In this document: piece by piece, positions 27,136 through 34,603 of the stretch | How the letters are laid out: each line of letters begins with the position of its first letter | Numbering within the stretch: the stretch's first letter is position 1 | Assembly (NCBI RefSeq): GCF_000156575.1 | Contig: NZ_GG666047.1 | Span: forward strand, 113,734-168,122 | Origin: Anaerococcus lactolyticus ATCC 51172 | Lineage (GTDB): Bacteria; Bacillota; Clostridia; Tissierellales; Peptoniphilaceae | DNA: 54,389 nt | Direction: 5' to 3' | Position numbers and translations under genes: made by a program | Notes under the pieces: generated by a model | What the model saw: only the letters and a program-made list of their open reading frames with translations | What the model was told of the DNA's origin: nothing | Databases searched by the model: none

Positions 27136-27160
27136 AGTGCCGAAATCTCGGCATCCTCCT
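27136..27160 (-). promoter_or_regulatory. Hairpin between SD and start codon of the ABC exporter gene
   Basis: On the minus strand AGGAGG (27160-27155) is followed by A, then TGCCGA-GATT-TCGGCA (27153-27138), then CT and the ATG at 27135. Folding the 16-nt hairpin reduces the effective SD-to-AUG spacing from 19 nt to about 3 nt plus the stem. Such SD-stem-AUG layouts are known from phage T4 genes. Confidence 0.5.
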
Positions 27161-27172
27161 TGTTTTTCTTAT

Positions 27173-27199
27173 GTAAGTCAAGGAGCTATCCTTACTTAC
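27173..27199 (-). other. Leader hairpin in the ABC exporter mRNA
   Basis: GTAAGT-AAGGA / TCCTT-G-ACTTAC, an 11-bp stem with a single bulged G and a TAGC loop, directly after the stop of the 12-codon ORF. No T-run follows, so it is not a classical terminator. It may respond to ribosome position on the short ORF. Confidence 0.45.
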
Positions 27200-27237
27200 T
27201 AGTTACGGGTTTTCTTTCCTATTTTTATTATTGTCAT
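27199..27237 (-). CDS. Possible 12-residue leader peptide of the ABC exporter operon
   Basis: ATG at 27237 has AAGGAGA 9-10 nt upstream and reads MTIIKIGKKTRN before TAG. It lies between the operon promoter and a hairpin. Leader peptides ahead of ABC resistance genes often control expression by ribosome stalling. Here the ORF is very short and its translation is only inferred from the SD. Confidence 0.35.
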   Translation of the reverse strand: MTIIKIGKKTRN

Positions 27238-27268
27238 TTTTCTATTCTCCTTTCTTTAAATTTATAAT

Positions 27269-27297
27269 AGTTTACCATGGTAAAAGTTTTTTGTCAA
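27269..27297 (-). promoter_or_regulatory. ABC exporter promoter with a palindromic operator
   Basis: On the minus strand TTGACA (27297-27292), a 17-nt spacer and TAAACT (27274-27269). A perfect 14-bp palindrome TTTACCATGGTAAA (27271-27284) covers the spacer and -10, the usual place for a repressor such as MarR or TetR. The -35 overlaps the stop codon of the upstream gene. No cognate regulator gene is adjacent. Confidence 0.65.
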
Positions 27298-27908
27298 TTA
27301 TTGCCAGCTGCGAATGAAATGATGGTATTTTTTCCATCTTTTCTTGTATCTAGAACTTTAAAACGTCTAATTTTATAAGTATTGTCAAAATTTATATAAG
27401 AGTTAATCACAGTTCCAAGGCCTGTGACTTCAGTGATTCCAGCCTTATTTGTAATAGGTAAATTTGATTCAATGGAATAATTAATCATTTCGTCAAAAAG
27501 CTCTGGGTCGATGTCTGATGTGTAATTAAGTAGGGTAATATAGGCCTTATCTTCGCTTAAAAATAGATTGGTTTTAACATTGCCATAAAAGCCTTCTAAA
27601 AAAATTTGAAAGAGGATGTAGGCGGTGTTGTAGGAAAGATTCCTATATCTGAGTTTTTTATCAACAACTAATTCGATAGTATCTTCTGTGTATTTGCCCT
27701 TGACAGAAACGAGGTCCTTGCCCTTGTTTTCCTTAACTTCCACAACTTCAAGCCCACCAGCAGACTCGTAATCATTTATTAAGAAATCATCAGTAGGCAT
27801 AAATATAGTTTTTTCTACTAACAACTGGCTGATATTATTTTTAAATCTTTTATCTTCTATTTTTGTATTAAACTTAAGAATTTCAGGATAATTTTCGTAA
27901 ATTTTCAT
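27294..27908 (-). CDS. Uncharacterised protein, possibly a degenerate AlaX-like (tRNA-editing) domain
   Basis: 204 residues, soluble, with no Cys and no His. By eye the order of segments follows the alanyl-tRNA editing fold: LLVEKTIFMP at the place of the DxTxFYPEGGG strand, a VEVKE beta segment, RNLSYNTAYILFQIF where AlaX has the HTGQHIL zinc motif, and a late basic RKDGKNTIISFAAG where AlaX has RRIxFxxG. If this relation is right, every zinc ligand is gone and it cannot deacylate tRNA in the usual way. AGAGGTGG precedes the ATG. It shares a 52-bp divergent promoter region with comEC. Confidence 0.45.
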   Translation of the reverse strand: MKIYENYPEILKFNTKIEDKRFKNNISQLLVEKTIFMPTDDFLINDYESAGGLEVVEVKENKGKDLVSVKGKYTEDTIELVVDKKLRYRNLSYNTAYILFQIFLEGFYGNVKTNLFLSEDKAYITLLNYTSDIDPELFDEMINYSIESNLPITNKAGITEVTGLGTVINSYINFDNTYKIRRFKVLDTRKDGKNTIISFAAGNN

Positions 27909-27925
27909 TTTTCCACCTCTAATCT

Positions 27926-27945
27926 ATTATATCATATGATATAAT
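27926..27945. promoter_or_regulatory. Palindromic divergent promoter for comEC and the AlaX-like gene
   Basis: ATTATATCATATGATATAAT is a perfect 20-bp palindrome. Each half contains an extended -10 (TGATATAAT) pointing outward, to comEC on plus and the AlaX-like gene on minus. No -35 is evident. The flanks CCTCT (27916-27920) and AGAGG (27951-27955) are the two SDs and are themselves inverted repeats. Confidence 0.65.
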
Positions 27946-27960
27946 GAAATAGAGGTTTTT

Positions 27961-30150
27961 ATGAAAAAAAGAATCGCCTTTATTCTTCTGGGTCTAATCC
28001 TTGGAATCTTAGGCTTTGTTAATTTTGAAAATATACATATCCTTTATCTGGCAGGGACTCTAGGTGCACTTTGCTTTTTTACATATGCCAAAAGCAAGGA
28101 CTATGCTATATTTTTTCTTGCAGTCCTACTTGGTTTTTCTTTGGCGAGCTTTAAATTTTCTAGGATTAATCCTAGGGAGAAATCTAACGTAAACATAGGT
28201 TTTACTATTATTGATAAGAAGAAGAGCAAAAATTCCTTTAGATATACAATAAAAATCGACAAAAGCAAGCAAAAAGCCTTTATGTTTAATGAAGCTGACT
28301 TTGACATTGGAGATAAATTGGAATGCCAGGGAGATTTGAAATTAGTAAATACAAACACTAATCCAAATTTATTTTCCTACAGACTTTATGCCATCTCTAA
28401 GGGGGTAGGACTTGAATTTAAGCCGAGTAAATTAAATCCTGAGATAAGTAGGTTAAAGTCTAGTGATATTTTCCTTGGACTTAGGAGGAGATTTACAGCC
28501 TATATAAATAGGATTTTTAGGAAGAATTTATCAAAAGATTCAGCTGATTTTGTTATTTCAATAACCTTGGCTGACAATCTTTTCGATAGGGAAGATATAA
28601 ACAGGTTGGGACTTGCCCACATTCTTGCCATTTCTGGTTTTCATTTTGACTTATTAATGACCCTTATGGTTTCTATTCTATCGATATTCGATTTTTCCTA
28701 TAAGAAATCTATGGTAATATCCTTAAGCCTTGCCCTAATTTATGCCTATATAATTGGCTTCGCTTATTCAATTCTCAGGGTACTTATTGTAAGTACAATC
28801 ATCTTTTTAGGATTTTTGCTAAGGAGAGGTGTTGATAGGGTCAAGGCCTTGATGGTAGCAGCAATTTTGATTTTATTTATAAATCCCTTTGCTATTTTAA
28901 ATACAGGATACATCCTGTCATTCATGACCATGCTTGCAATTTACAAGATATATCCACGACTTAAGGTATATTTCAAAGAAGGGTTTTTAAGAAAAAATAT
29001 CGCCTTTACAACCAGTATTCAATTTGCAGTTTTGCCTTTTAGCGTATATTATTTTAGGTATTTTAATTTCCTAAGTATAGTAGCAAACTTCATTGTTGTT
29101 CCAGTTTTTGAGATTGCCATGTACCTTATTTTTGGTCTGATATTTTTATATCCTATTCTAAGAAGTTTATTAAAGCCGGGCTTTATAATCCTTGATATAA
29201 TAATAAGATCAATAATAAATATGACAGCAGTCCTTAGCAAGATTAAAATTTTTAGCTTGGAATTTATGACAGAAAGTATAATTGTTAGTATTTTTCTCTT
29301 TGTCTTAATTTTTGTACTAACAAATATCAAAACTAAGAAAAACTTAGGGAAATTTTTACAAACAGCCATTGCCATTGTTTTTATTTCTCTTGTAGTAAGA
29401 AATCTAGATAGACCGATAGAATATCAGATGATTGACATAGGCCAGGGCGATGCTTTTTTATTAAATGATAAGGGAAAATATTATATGGTAGATGTGGGTG
29501 GCCCTAAGTATAAGGATTATAATTCGGGAGAGAGGATTTTAGTCCCATATTTAAAAAGCATTGGCATCAAAGAAATTGAAGCAGCTTTTATTAGCCACGA
29601 AGATTCTGACCATGCAGGCAATCTTGATATTTTAAGAAAAAACTTTACGGTTAAAAATATTATTACTGATGATAAGGTATCAAAAGAATTTAAGCATAAG
29701 TACAAGCCTGTATTTATGAAAAAAGGCGATGATTTCAAACTATCAGAAGGAAACATCCATTGCGTTTATGATGGGACGGATGGGGTCATTGAGAAAAATG
29801 ATCAGTCACTTGGCTTGGTAATTGATATTAGGGGCAATAAGATATTGACTATGGGTGATTTGTCTTCGACTTATGAGGATAAATTAAGGGTTAAGGCAGA
29901 TATTCTAAAATTATCCCATCATGGTTCAGCTCATTCGTCTTCTAAGAAATTTATAAAAGAAGTAGACCCTAAAATGGTTTTAATTTCAGCTGGCAGGGAC
30001 AATTCTTATGGTCATCCAAGCAAGGAAGCTCTTAATAACGTAGGAAAAATAAAAAAGTATAACACTCAAACAGATGGACTTGTAAAAATTAATTTTTATA
30101 AGGGGAGAGTGAAGGTGGAAAAATACTTGAAAGGAGGATTTTTTAGGTGA
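27961..30150 (+). CDS. comEC: ComEC/Rec2 DNA-uptake channel protein
   Basis: 729 residues in the usual three parts: N-terminal membrane segments with an OB-like domain (to about 200), the Competence domain (LGLAHILAISGFHFDLLMTL), and a C-terminal metallo-beta-lactamase-like domain (DIGQGDAFLL, SHEDSDHAGN, LSHHGSAHSS). ComEC carries single-stranded DNA across the membrane in competence. The reading frame is intact. comEA is not next to it, so competence cannot be judged from here. It overlaps holA as GTGA. Confidence 0.94.
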   Translation: MKKRIAFILLGLILGILGFVNFENIHILYLAGTLGALCFFTYAKSKDYAIFFLAVLLGFSLASFKFSRINPREKSNVNIGFTIIDKKKSKNSFRYTIKIDKSKQKAFMFNEADFDIGDKLECQGDLKLVNTNTNPNLFSYRLYAISKGVGLEFKPSKLNPEISRLKSSDIFLGLRRRFTAYINRIFRKNLSKDSADFVISITLADNLFDREDINRLGLAHILAISGFHFDLLMTLMVSILSIFDFSYKKSMVISLSLALIYAYIIGFAYSILRVLIVSTIIFLGFLLRRGVDRVKALMVAAILILFINPFAILNTGYILSFMTMLAIYKIYPRLKVYFKEGFLRKNIAFTTSIQFAVLPFSVYYFRYFNFLSIVANFIVVPVFEIAMYLIFGLIFLYPILRSLLKPGFIILDIIIRSIINMTAVLSKIKIFSLEFMTESIIVSIFLFVLIFVLTNIKTKKNLGKFLQTAIAIVFISLVVRNLDRPIEYQMIDIGQGDAFLLNDKGKYYMVDVGGPKYKDYNSGERILVPYLKSIGIKEIEAAFISHEDSDHAGNLDILRKNFTVKNIITDDKVSKEFKHKYKPVFMKKGDDFKLSEGNIHCVYDGTDGVIEKNDQSLGLVIDIRGNKILTMGDLSSTYEDKLRVKADILKLSHHGSAHSSSKKFIKEVDPKMVLISAGRDNSYGHPSKEALNNVGKIKKYNTQTDGLVKINFYKGRVKVEKYLKGGFFR

Positions 30151-31163
30151 AATATATAGAGTTTTTCAAAAATTTTGTAAATTTTAAAACGGCAGGCATA
30201 TATTTATTTGACTCAAAAGAAGAATATTTAAATACAACAATAATCGAAGAAGCGGAAAGACTTATTAATATAAAGGATTTTAACCTCATAAAAATAAAAG
30301 GTGAGACAGACTTTGAAACCATGAAAAATTCTTATGAAACTTATCCTGTTATGGAAGATAAAAAAATAATAATTTGGCAAAATATTGATTTATCCAAGGA
30401 TGGGGTTAAAAATTATAATATCATTTTAGAAAAGCTAGCAGAAGATGCAAAAAAATTTCCATCCTATGCGACACTTTTGATTTTTTCAGATACAACTCCT
30501 TTTAAAGGGAAATTTTATAAGGAGATTTCTAAAAATGGGACAATAGTTGAAATTGACAGGTTAAATAACAATGAACTCAGGTCATTTATTGGCAGGAGAT
30601 TTATAAAAAATAAGAAAAAAATTTCAAATACTTATATAGATGAGATCATCAATAGGTTTTCATATCTGGCTTATAATAGCGAAATTGATTTGTTTGAGAT
30701 TGTAAACTCTGTTGATAAGATTATTTCAAACTCTACTGATGAAATTATTAAAAAAGAAGATATAGAAGATCAATTAGATCAGGTATTAAATCTTAACATA
30801 TTTAACTTAACAGATGCGATAGCAAGTAAAAATATAAAAGGAGCCTTTAAAACCTTGCTTTTGATGGAAAAATCAGGCGAAGATTTATTTATGATTTACC
30901 ACATGCTAATTAGGCAATTTAGGATACTAACAACAGTAAAAAGTTTGAGCAATCAAAATTTCAACGACAGTTTTATAATGAAAGCTAGTAAAATTGGATC
31001 TTTTGAATTGAGAAAGGCAAAGGCTAATATAAAAAATTATAGCATGGATAGTCTGATAGATATCAATGATAGGTTAATGGATATGGAACTTAGGTCCAAG
31101 TCAGAGAGTTTTGAAATGAAAGATGAACTGATGAAGCTTATTGCTTTTGTGGGGACAAAATAA
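30147..31163 (+). CDS. holA: DNA polymerase III delta subunit
   Basis: Clamp-loader subunit that opens the beta clamp, 338 residues. Identified by overall pattern: an N-terminal AAA+-like domain without a Walker A, INIKDFNLIKIKGETDFETM, LLIFSDTTPFKGKFYKEI, and the C-terminal collar domain. The GTG start at 30147 overlaps the comEC stop and has AAGGAGG at 30131-30137. comEC-holA pairing followed by rpsT is a common Firmicute order. Confidence 0.9.
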   Translation: MKYIEFFKNFVNFKTAGIYLFDSKEEYLNTTIIEEAERLINIKDFNLIKIKGETDFETMKNSYETYPVMEDKKIIIWQNIDLSKDGVKNYNIILEKLAEDAKKFPSYATLLIFSDTTPFKGKFYKEISKNGTIVEIDRLNNNELRSFIGRRFIKNKKKISNTYIDEIINRFSYLAYNSEIDLFEIVNSVDKIISNSTDEIIKKEDIEDQLDQVLNLNIFNLTDAIASKNIKGAFKTLLLMEKSGEDLFMIYHMLIRQFRILTTVKSLSNQNFNDSFIMKASKIGSFELRKAKANIKNYSMDSLIDINDRLMDMELRSKSESFEMKDELMKLIAFVGTK

Positions 31164-31180
31164 GAGTGGATAACCACTCT
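31163..31180 (+). repeat. Copy 1 of a duplicated terminator hairpin
   Basis: AGAGTGG-ATAA-CCACTCT starts on the last base of the holA stop codon. The same 18 bases recur at 31323-31340, where they are followed by a T-run. This copy is followed by CAAGC and cannot terminate efficiently. Confidence 0.8.
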
Positions 31181-31189
31181 CAAGCTATA

Positions 31190-31313
31190 GACAAAGTTAT
31201 AGTCTGATGTCATTCAGACGAACGAAGTGAGGAAGAATCATACAATTTATGGGATTCCTCGTCGAATCCTGATGGATTCTCTGTCGGAATGACGTATGTT
31301 TATATACTTTGTC
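31190..31313. mobile_element. MITE-like palindromic element
   Basis: About 124 bp with nested inverted repeats: GACAAAGT (31190-31197) / ACTTTGTC (31306-31313), GTCATTC (31209-31215) / GAATGAC (31287-31293), and an internal GAATCC-TGAT-GGATTC. It has no ORF. The two flanking 18-bp hairpins suggest insertion at the holA terminator with duplication of that sequence. The family is not identified. Confidence 0.5.
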
Positions 31314-31322
31314 AACATTCTG

Positions 31323-31347
31323 AGAGTGGATAACCACTCTTTTTTTA
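31323..31347 (+). terminator. Terminator of comEC-holA (copy 2 of the hairpin)
   Basis: AGAGTGG-ATAA-CCACTCT followed by TTTTTTT. It is the functional copy, displaced about 160 bp from the holA stop. Confidence 0.85.
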
Positions 31348-31383
31348 AACATTATCATGACTAGCTTATTGAAAAAACAAAAC

Positions 31384-31702
31384 CGTAAAAAATTTTGCTT
31401 ACACTACACCTACAATTTGCGACTCAAAAAGTCCAATGCTCTTATTCATCGCATCGGGCTCTTTTCGCTGCATAAAGTTTTTCTATTATTTCTCTGCGCA
31501 CTTCGTGCTTGTAAAATAATGAAAAACGCTCAAATATTGCTTGCAATATTTGAGCTACCATTAGCGATTCGGAAAATTCAACACTCCTATTCGTCGTGTT
31601 GAATTTTCCTCTCTGCATAATGTTTTTCATCAATTTTCCTACGCACTTCGTGCTTGTAAAATTGTGAAAACCGTAAAAAATTTTGCTTACAAAATTTTTT
31701 AC
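31384..31702. repeat. Array of hairpins with conserved loops (no credible gene)
   Basis: Six consecutive stem-loops occupy this stretch: A 31426-31465, B 31477-31527, C 31528-31555, D 31571-31609, E 31622-31671 and F 31673-31702. A and D have unrelated stems but share the loop TC(T/C)TATTC(A/G)TC. B and E are diverged copies of one ~50-nt unit containing GCAC-TTC-GTGC. C and F are perfect 13-bp stems with CTTG/CTTA turns. A 20-nt half of F is repeated at 31383-31402. Short ORFs on both strands run through the palindromes and look like by-products. Confidence 0.6.
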
Positions 31703-31709
31703 TACAATT

Positions 31710-31768
31710 AAAATGAGTGATTATCAGTAGTCATATGTCGGGATCCATTACTGATTATCACTCATTTT
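31710..31768. terminator. Terminator of rpsT (usable in both directions)
   Basis: AAAATGAGTGATTATCAGTA (31710-31729) pairs with TACTGATTATCACTCATTTT (31749-31768) with one mismatch. It lies 2 nt beyond the rpsT stop on the minus strand and runs into TTTTAATT. Confidence 0.75.
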
Positions 31769-31770
31769 TC

Positions 31771-32028
31771 TTATGCGTTTAGTTTTTTAGCTAACTTTGA
31801 TGCTGTTGCTGCTACTCTGTTTTTGTGAATAACATTTTTGCTTTCAGCTTGTTTTAATTTCTTATCAACAACTTTAAAGATTTCTCTTGCTTCATCAAGG
31901 TTGCCAGCTTCTACTAAAGCTTCAAACTTTTTGATGTAAGTTTTGATTTCTGATTTTCTAGCCTTGTTTCTAAGGTTGTTTCTCTTAGCAACTTCAATTC
32001 TTTTTTGGCTTGATTTAATATTTGCCAT
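31771..32028 (-). CDS. rpsT: 30S ribosomal protein S20
   Basis: 85 residues, basic and helical, beginning MANIKSSQKRIEVAKRNNLRN, typical of bS20, which binds the 5' domain of 16S rRNA. GAGAGGTG precedes the ATG. It is monocistronic, with a strong promoter divergent from lepB and its own terminator. Confidence 0.96.
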   Translation of the reverse strand: MANIKSSQKRIEVAKRNNLRNKARKSEIKTYIKKFEALVEAGNLDEAREIFKVVDKKLKQAESKNVIHKNRVAATASKLAKKLNA

Positions 32029-32066
32029 CTGTTTTCACCTCTCTTCTTTTTTTGCTTGACTTATGT

Positions 32067-32095
32067 ATTCTACCATATATTGATTAAAAGCTCAA
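32067..32095 (-). promoter_or_regulatory. rpsT promoter
   Basis: On the minus strand TTGAGC (32095-32090), a 17-nt spacer and TAGAAT (32072-32067), preceded by TGG as an extended -10. Confidence 0.8.
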
Positions 32096-32122
32096 GTTTT
32101 TATTTAGATTAAGCAAATTTTT

Positions 32123-32151
32123 TTGAGAATTAGGGTCAACTAGTATATAAT
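32123..32151 (+). promoter_or_regulatory. lepB-lepA promoter
   Basis: TTGAGA (32123-32128), a 17-nt spacer and TATAAT (32146-32151), 23 nt before the lepB start. Confidence 0.85.
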
Positions 32152-32174
32152 TAATAAGAAATGAGAGGTTAGAA

Positions 32175-32747
32175 ATGAAAGAAGAAAATATAAAAAATAA
32201 AAAAGAAGATTCGCTTTTAGATATCGTGTGGGATTGGGTTAAAACTATCCTTATAGCCCTTGCTATTACAATTTTTGTAAAGCAATTTATTATCGATGCT
32301 ACAATAGTTTCTGGTAAATCAATGTTAAATACTCTTCATAGTGGTGATTGGCTTATGGTTAATAAAATAGGCAAGCATTTTAGAGATTTCCACAGGGGAG
32401 AGATTGTTATTTTACATGCGCCTGATTTTCCTAATAGACTTTATGTAAAAAGAGTAATAGGCACCCCAGGGGACCTTGTTGAACTAAGGGATGGGGCTGT
32501 TTATGTAAATGACCAAAAACTTGAAGAGAAGTATGTCCCAGTTGATGAAACTCCAGCCAAGACTGATCAGACTAGTTGGATTTTAGGTGACAGGGAATAC
32601 TTGGTTTTTGGTGACAATAGGGTCAATTCAAATGATTCTAGAGATTTTGGTAAGATTTACAAGGAAGAAATTGTGGGCCACGCATTTTTCAGGATTTATC
32701 CATTTGCTGATGCTGGTTTGATTGATAACCATCCTTATGATAATTAA
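32175..32747 (+). CDS. lepB: Signal peptidase I
   Basis: 190 residues: a cytoplasmic N-terminus, one membrane anchor (about 20-42), then the S26 catalytic domain with the nucleophile Ser in SGKSMLNTL, the general-base Lys in RLYVKRVIG, and the late GDNRVNSNDSRDFG box. It removes signal peptides from secreted preproteins. GAGAGG precedes the ATG. lepA follows after 15 nt, the classical lep pair. Confidence 0.95.
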   Translation: MKEENIKNKKEDSLLDIVWDWVKTILIALAITIFVKQFIIDATIVSGKSMLNTLHSGDWLMVNKIGKHFRDFHRGEIVILHAPDFPNRLYVKRVIGTPGDLVELRDGAVYVNDQKLEEKYVPVDETPAKTDQTSWILGDREYLVFGDNRVNSNDSRDFGKIYKEEIVGHAFFRIYPFADAGLIDNHPYDN

Positions 32748-32762
32748 ATTAGTAGGAGTTAT

Positions 32763-34574
32763 ATGACAAAGAGAAAAGATAATATTAGAAATTTTTCTAT
32801 TATTGCTCATATTGACCATGGCAAGTCGACCCTTGCTGATAGGCTCATTGAAAAGAGCGAAAATATCAGTCAGAGAGATATAAAAGAGCAAATGCTTGAT
32901 GATATGGAACTTGAGCAAGAACGTGGGATTACTATTAAATTAAAGTCGATTAAAATTCATTACAAGGCTGATGATGGAAAGGTATATGACCTAAATTTAA
33001 TAGATACTCCAGGCCACGTAGACTTTAATTATGAAGTTTCAAGATCTCTTAAGGCTTGTGAAGGAGCTATTCTTGTTGTTGATGCTAGTCAAGGTGTAGA
33101 AGCACAGACCTTAGCTAATACCTATCTTGCTTTGGAACAAAATTTAGAAATCCTTCCAGTTTTAAATAAAATTGACCTACCAAGTGCGAGGGTTGATGAA
33201 GTTAAGCTTGAAATTGAAAATGAAATCGGTCTTGATACGGATAAGGCACCTTTAGTTTCTGCCAAAACTGGTCTAAATATTGATGACGTGCTTGAGGATA
33301 TTGTTAATAATATTCCTGCTCCTGAAGATCATGATGATAAGCCTCTTAAGGCTCTTATATTTGACTCTTACTATGATTCGTATGTAGGGGTGATTTGCTA
33401 TATAAGGGTCTTTGAAGGTGTGGTTCGTCCTGGTGATGAGATTAAGATGATGAATACTGGCAAGGTTTTTGAAGTAAACCAAGTTGGCTACACATCAAAG
33501 GGAAGAGTTGCAACAAAAGAATTAAGAAGTGGCGACGTTGGCTTTATCGAAGCGTCTATCAAGCAAGTTAAGGATGCGAGGGTAGGAGATACAATCACAA
33601 CTGTAGATAATCCGACTGATAAACCACTTACAGGTTATAAGGAAGTCTTACCTATGGTTTATTCAGGTATTTACCCAGCTGAGGGAGAGTCTTTTGATAA
33701 ATTAAGAGATTCTTTGGAAAAACTCCAGGTTAATGATGCGGCCTTAGTATTTGAGCAAGAAAATTCTCAGGCCCTAGGTGTTGGTTTAAGAGCAGGTTTC
33801 CTTGGACTTTTACACATGGATATTATTACTCAAAGACTAGAAAGAGAATATGACCTTGATATCATAGCAACAGCTCCGTCTGTAATTTATAAAATAAAGC
33901 TAAAGGGTGTGGATGATGAAAAGGAATTACAAAACCCTAATGATTTTCCTGACCCTACAGAAATCCAATATATCAGAGAACCTGTAACCATTTCTGAAAT
34001 AATCACACCAAAAGACTACATTGGTCAAGTTATGGATCTTGCTCAATCAAGACGTGGTGTTTTAATAAATATGACTTATATAGATGAAAATAGGGTGTCA
34101 ATTAAGTATAAAATTCCACTAAGTGAGGTTATTTATAACTTCTTTGACTCTTTGAAATCTAGAACCAAGGGTTATGCCTCTTTGGATTATGAAGTAAAAG
34201 ATTATCAAGTTTCAGACCTTGTTAAACTTGATATCCTCATCAATGAACAAAATGTCGATGCCCTATCACTTATTGTTCATAGGGATAATGCCTATGCTAG
34301 GGGACGTGGTATTGTTGAAAAATTAAAGGATGAAATTCCAAGACAACAATTTGCAGTACCAATCCAAGCTGCTATAGGTGGAAAAATTATTGCAAGAGAG
34401 ACTGTAAAAGCTCTTAGAAAAGACGTAATTGCGAAGTGTTACGGTGGCGATATTTCAAGAAAGAAAAAACTTCTTGAAAAGCAAAAAGAAGGTAAGAAGA
34501 GGATGCGTCAACTTGGTAGCGTTGAAGTGCCACAAGATGCCTTCCTATCAGTATTAAAATTAGATGATGAATAA
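32763..34574 (+). CDS. lepA: Elongation factor 4 (LepA)
   Basis: 603-residue translational GTPase that acts on the ribosome, with roles in back-translocation or initiation still debated. Motifs: G1 [10 protein letters not shown]2 ERGITIK, G3 DTPGH, G4 NKID. The LepA-specific C-terminal domain ends in [17 protein letters not shown]...[15 protein letters not shown] precedes the ATG. Confidence 0.97.
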   Translation: MTKRKDNIRNFSIIAHIDHGKSTLADRLIEKSENISQRDIKEQMLDDMELEQERGITIKLKSIKIHYKADDGKVYDLNLIDTPGHVDFNYEVSRSLKACEGAILVVDASQGVEAQTLANTYLALEQNLEILPVLNKIDLPSARVDEVKLEIENEIGLDTDKAPLVSAKTGLNIDDVLEDIVNNIPAPEDHDDKPLKALIFDSYYDSYVGVICYIRVFEGVVRPGDEIKMMNTGKVFEVNQVGYTSKGRVATKELRSGDVGFIEASIKQVKDARVGDTITTVDNPTDKPLTGYKEVLPMVYSGIYPAEGESFDKLRDSLEKLQVNDAALVFEQENSQALGVGLRAGFLGLLHMDIITQRLEREYDLDIIATAPSVIYKIKLKGVDDEKELQNPNDFPDPTEIQYIREPVTISEIITPKDYIGQVMDLAQSRRGVLINMTYIDENRVSIKYKIPLSEVIYNFFDSLKSRTKGYASLDYEVKDYQVSDLVKLDILINEQNVDALSLIVHRDNAYARGRGIVEKLKDEIPRQQFAVPIQAAIGGKIIARETVKALRKDVIAKCYGGDISRKKKLLEKQKEGKKRMRQLGSVEVPQDAFLSVLKLDDE

Positions 34575-34603
34575 AAAAAGGATGTGAACTTACATCCTTT
34601 TTT
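34573..34603. terminator. Bidirectional terminator between lepA and the anti-sigma gene
   Basis: AAAAAAGGATGT and ACATCCTTTTTT form a 12-bp stem. The stop codon of the convergent minus-strand gene (34590-34592) starts in the loop and ends on the first stem base. Confidence 0.9.

Noticed and set aside
27152-27154. ATG directly after the ABC exporter SD as the true start
   Set aside because: It touches the SD with no spacer and opens a 10-codon frame out of phase with the transporter.
31357-31633. Two overlapping short ORFs on opposite strands (81 and 63 codons)
   Set aside because: Both run through the perfect palindromes of the hairpin array, lack SDs and have compositions unlike the neighbouring proteins. 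They are best explained as by-products of the repeats.
31384-31702. CRISPR array
   Set aside because: The repeated parts are hairpin loops and two ~50-nt diverged copies, not regularly spaced identical repeats with unique spacers. No cas genes lie nearby.
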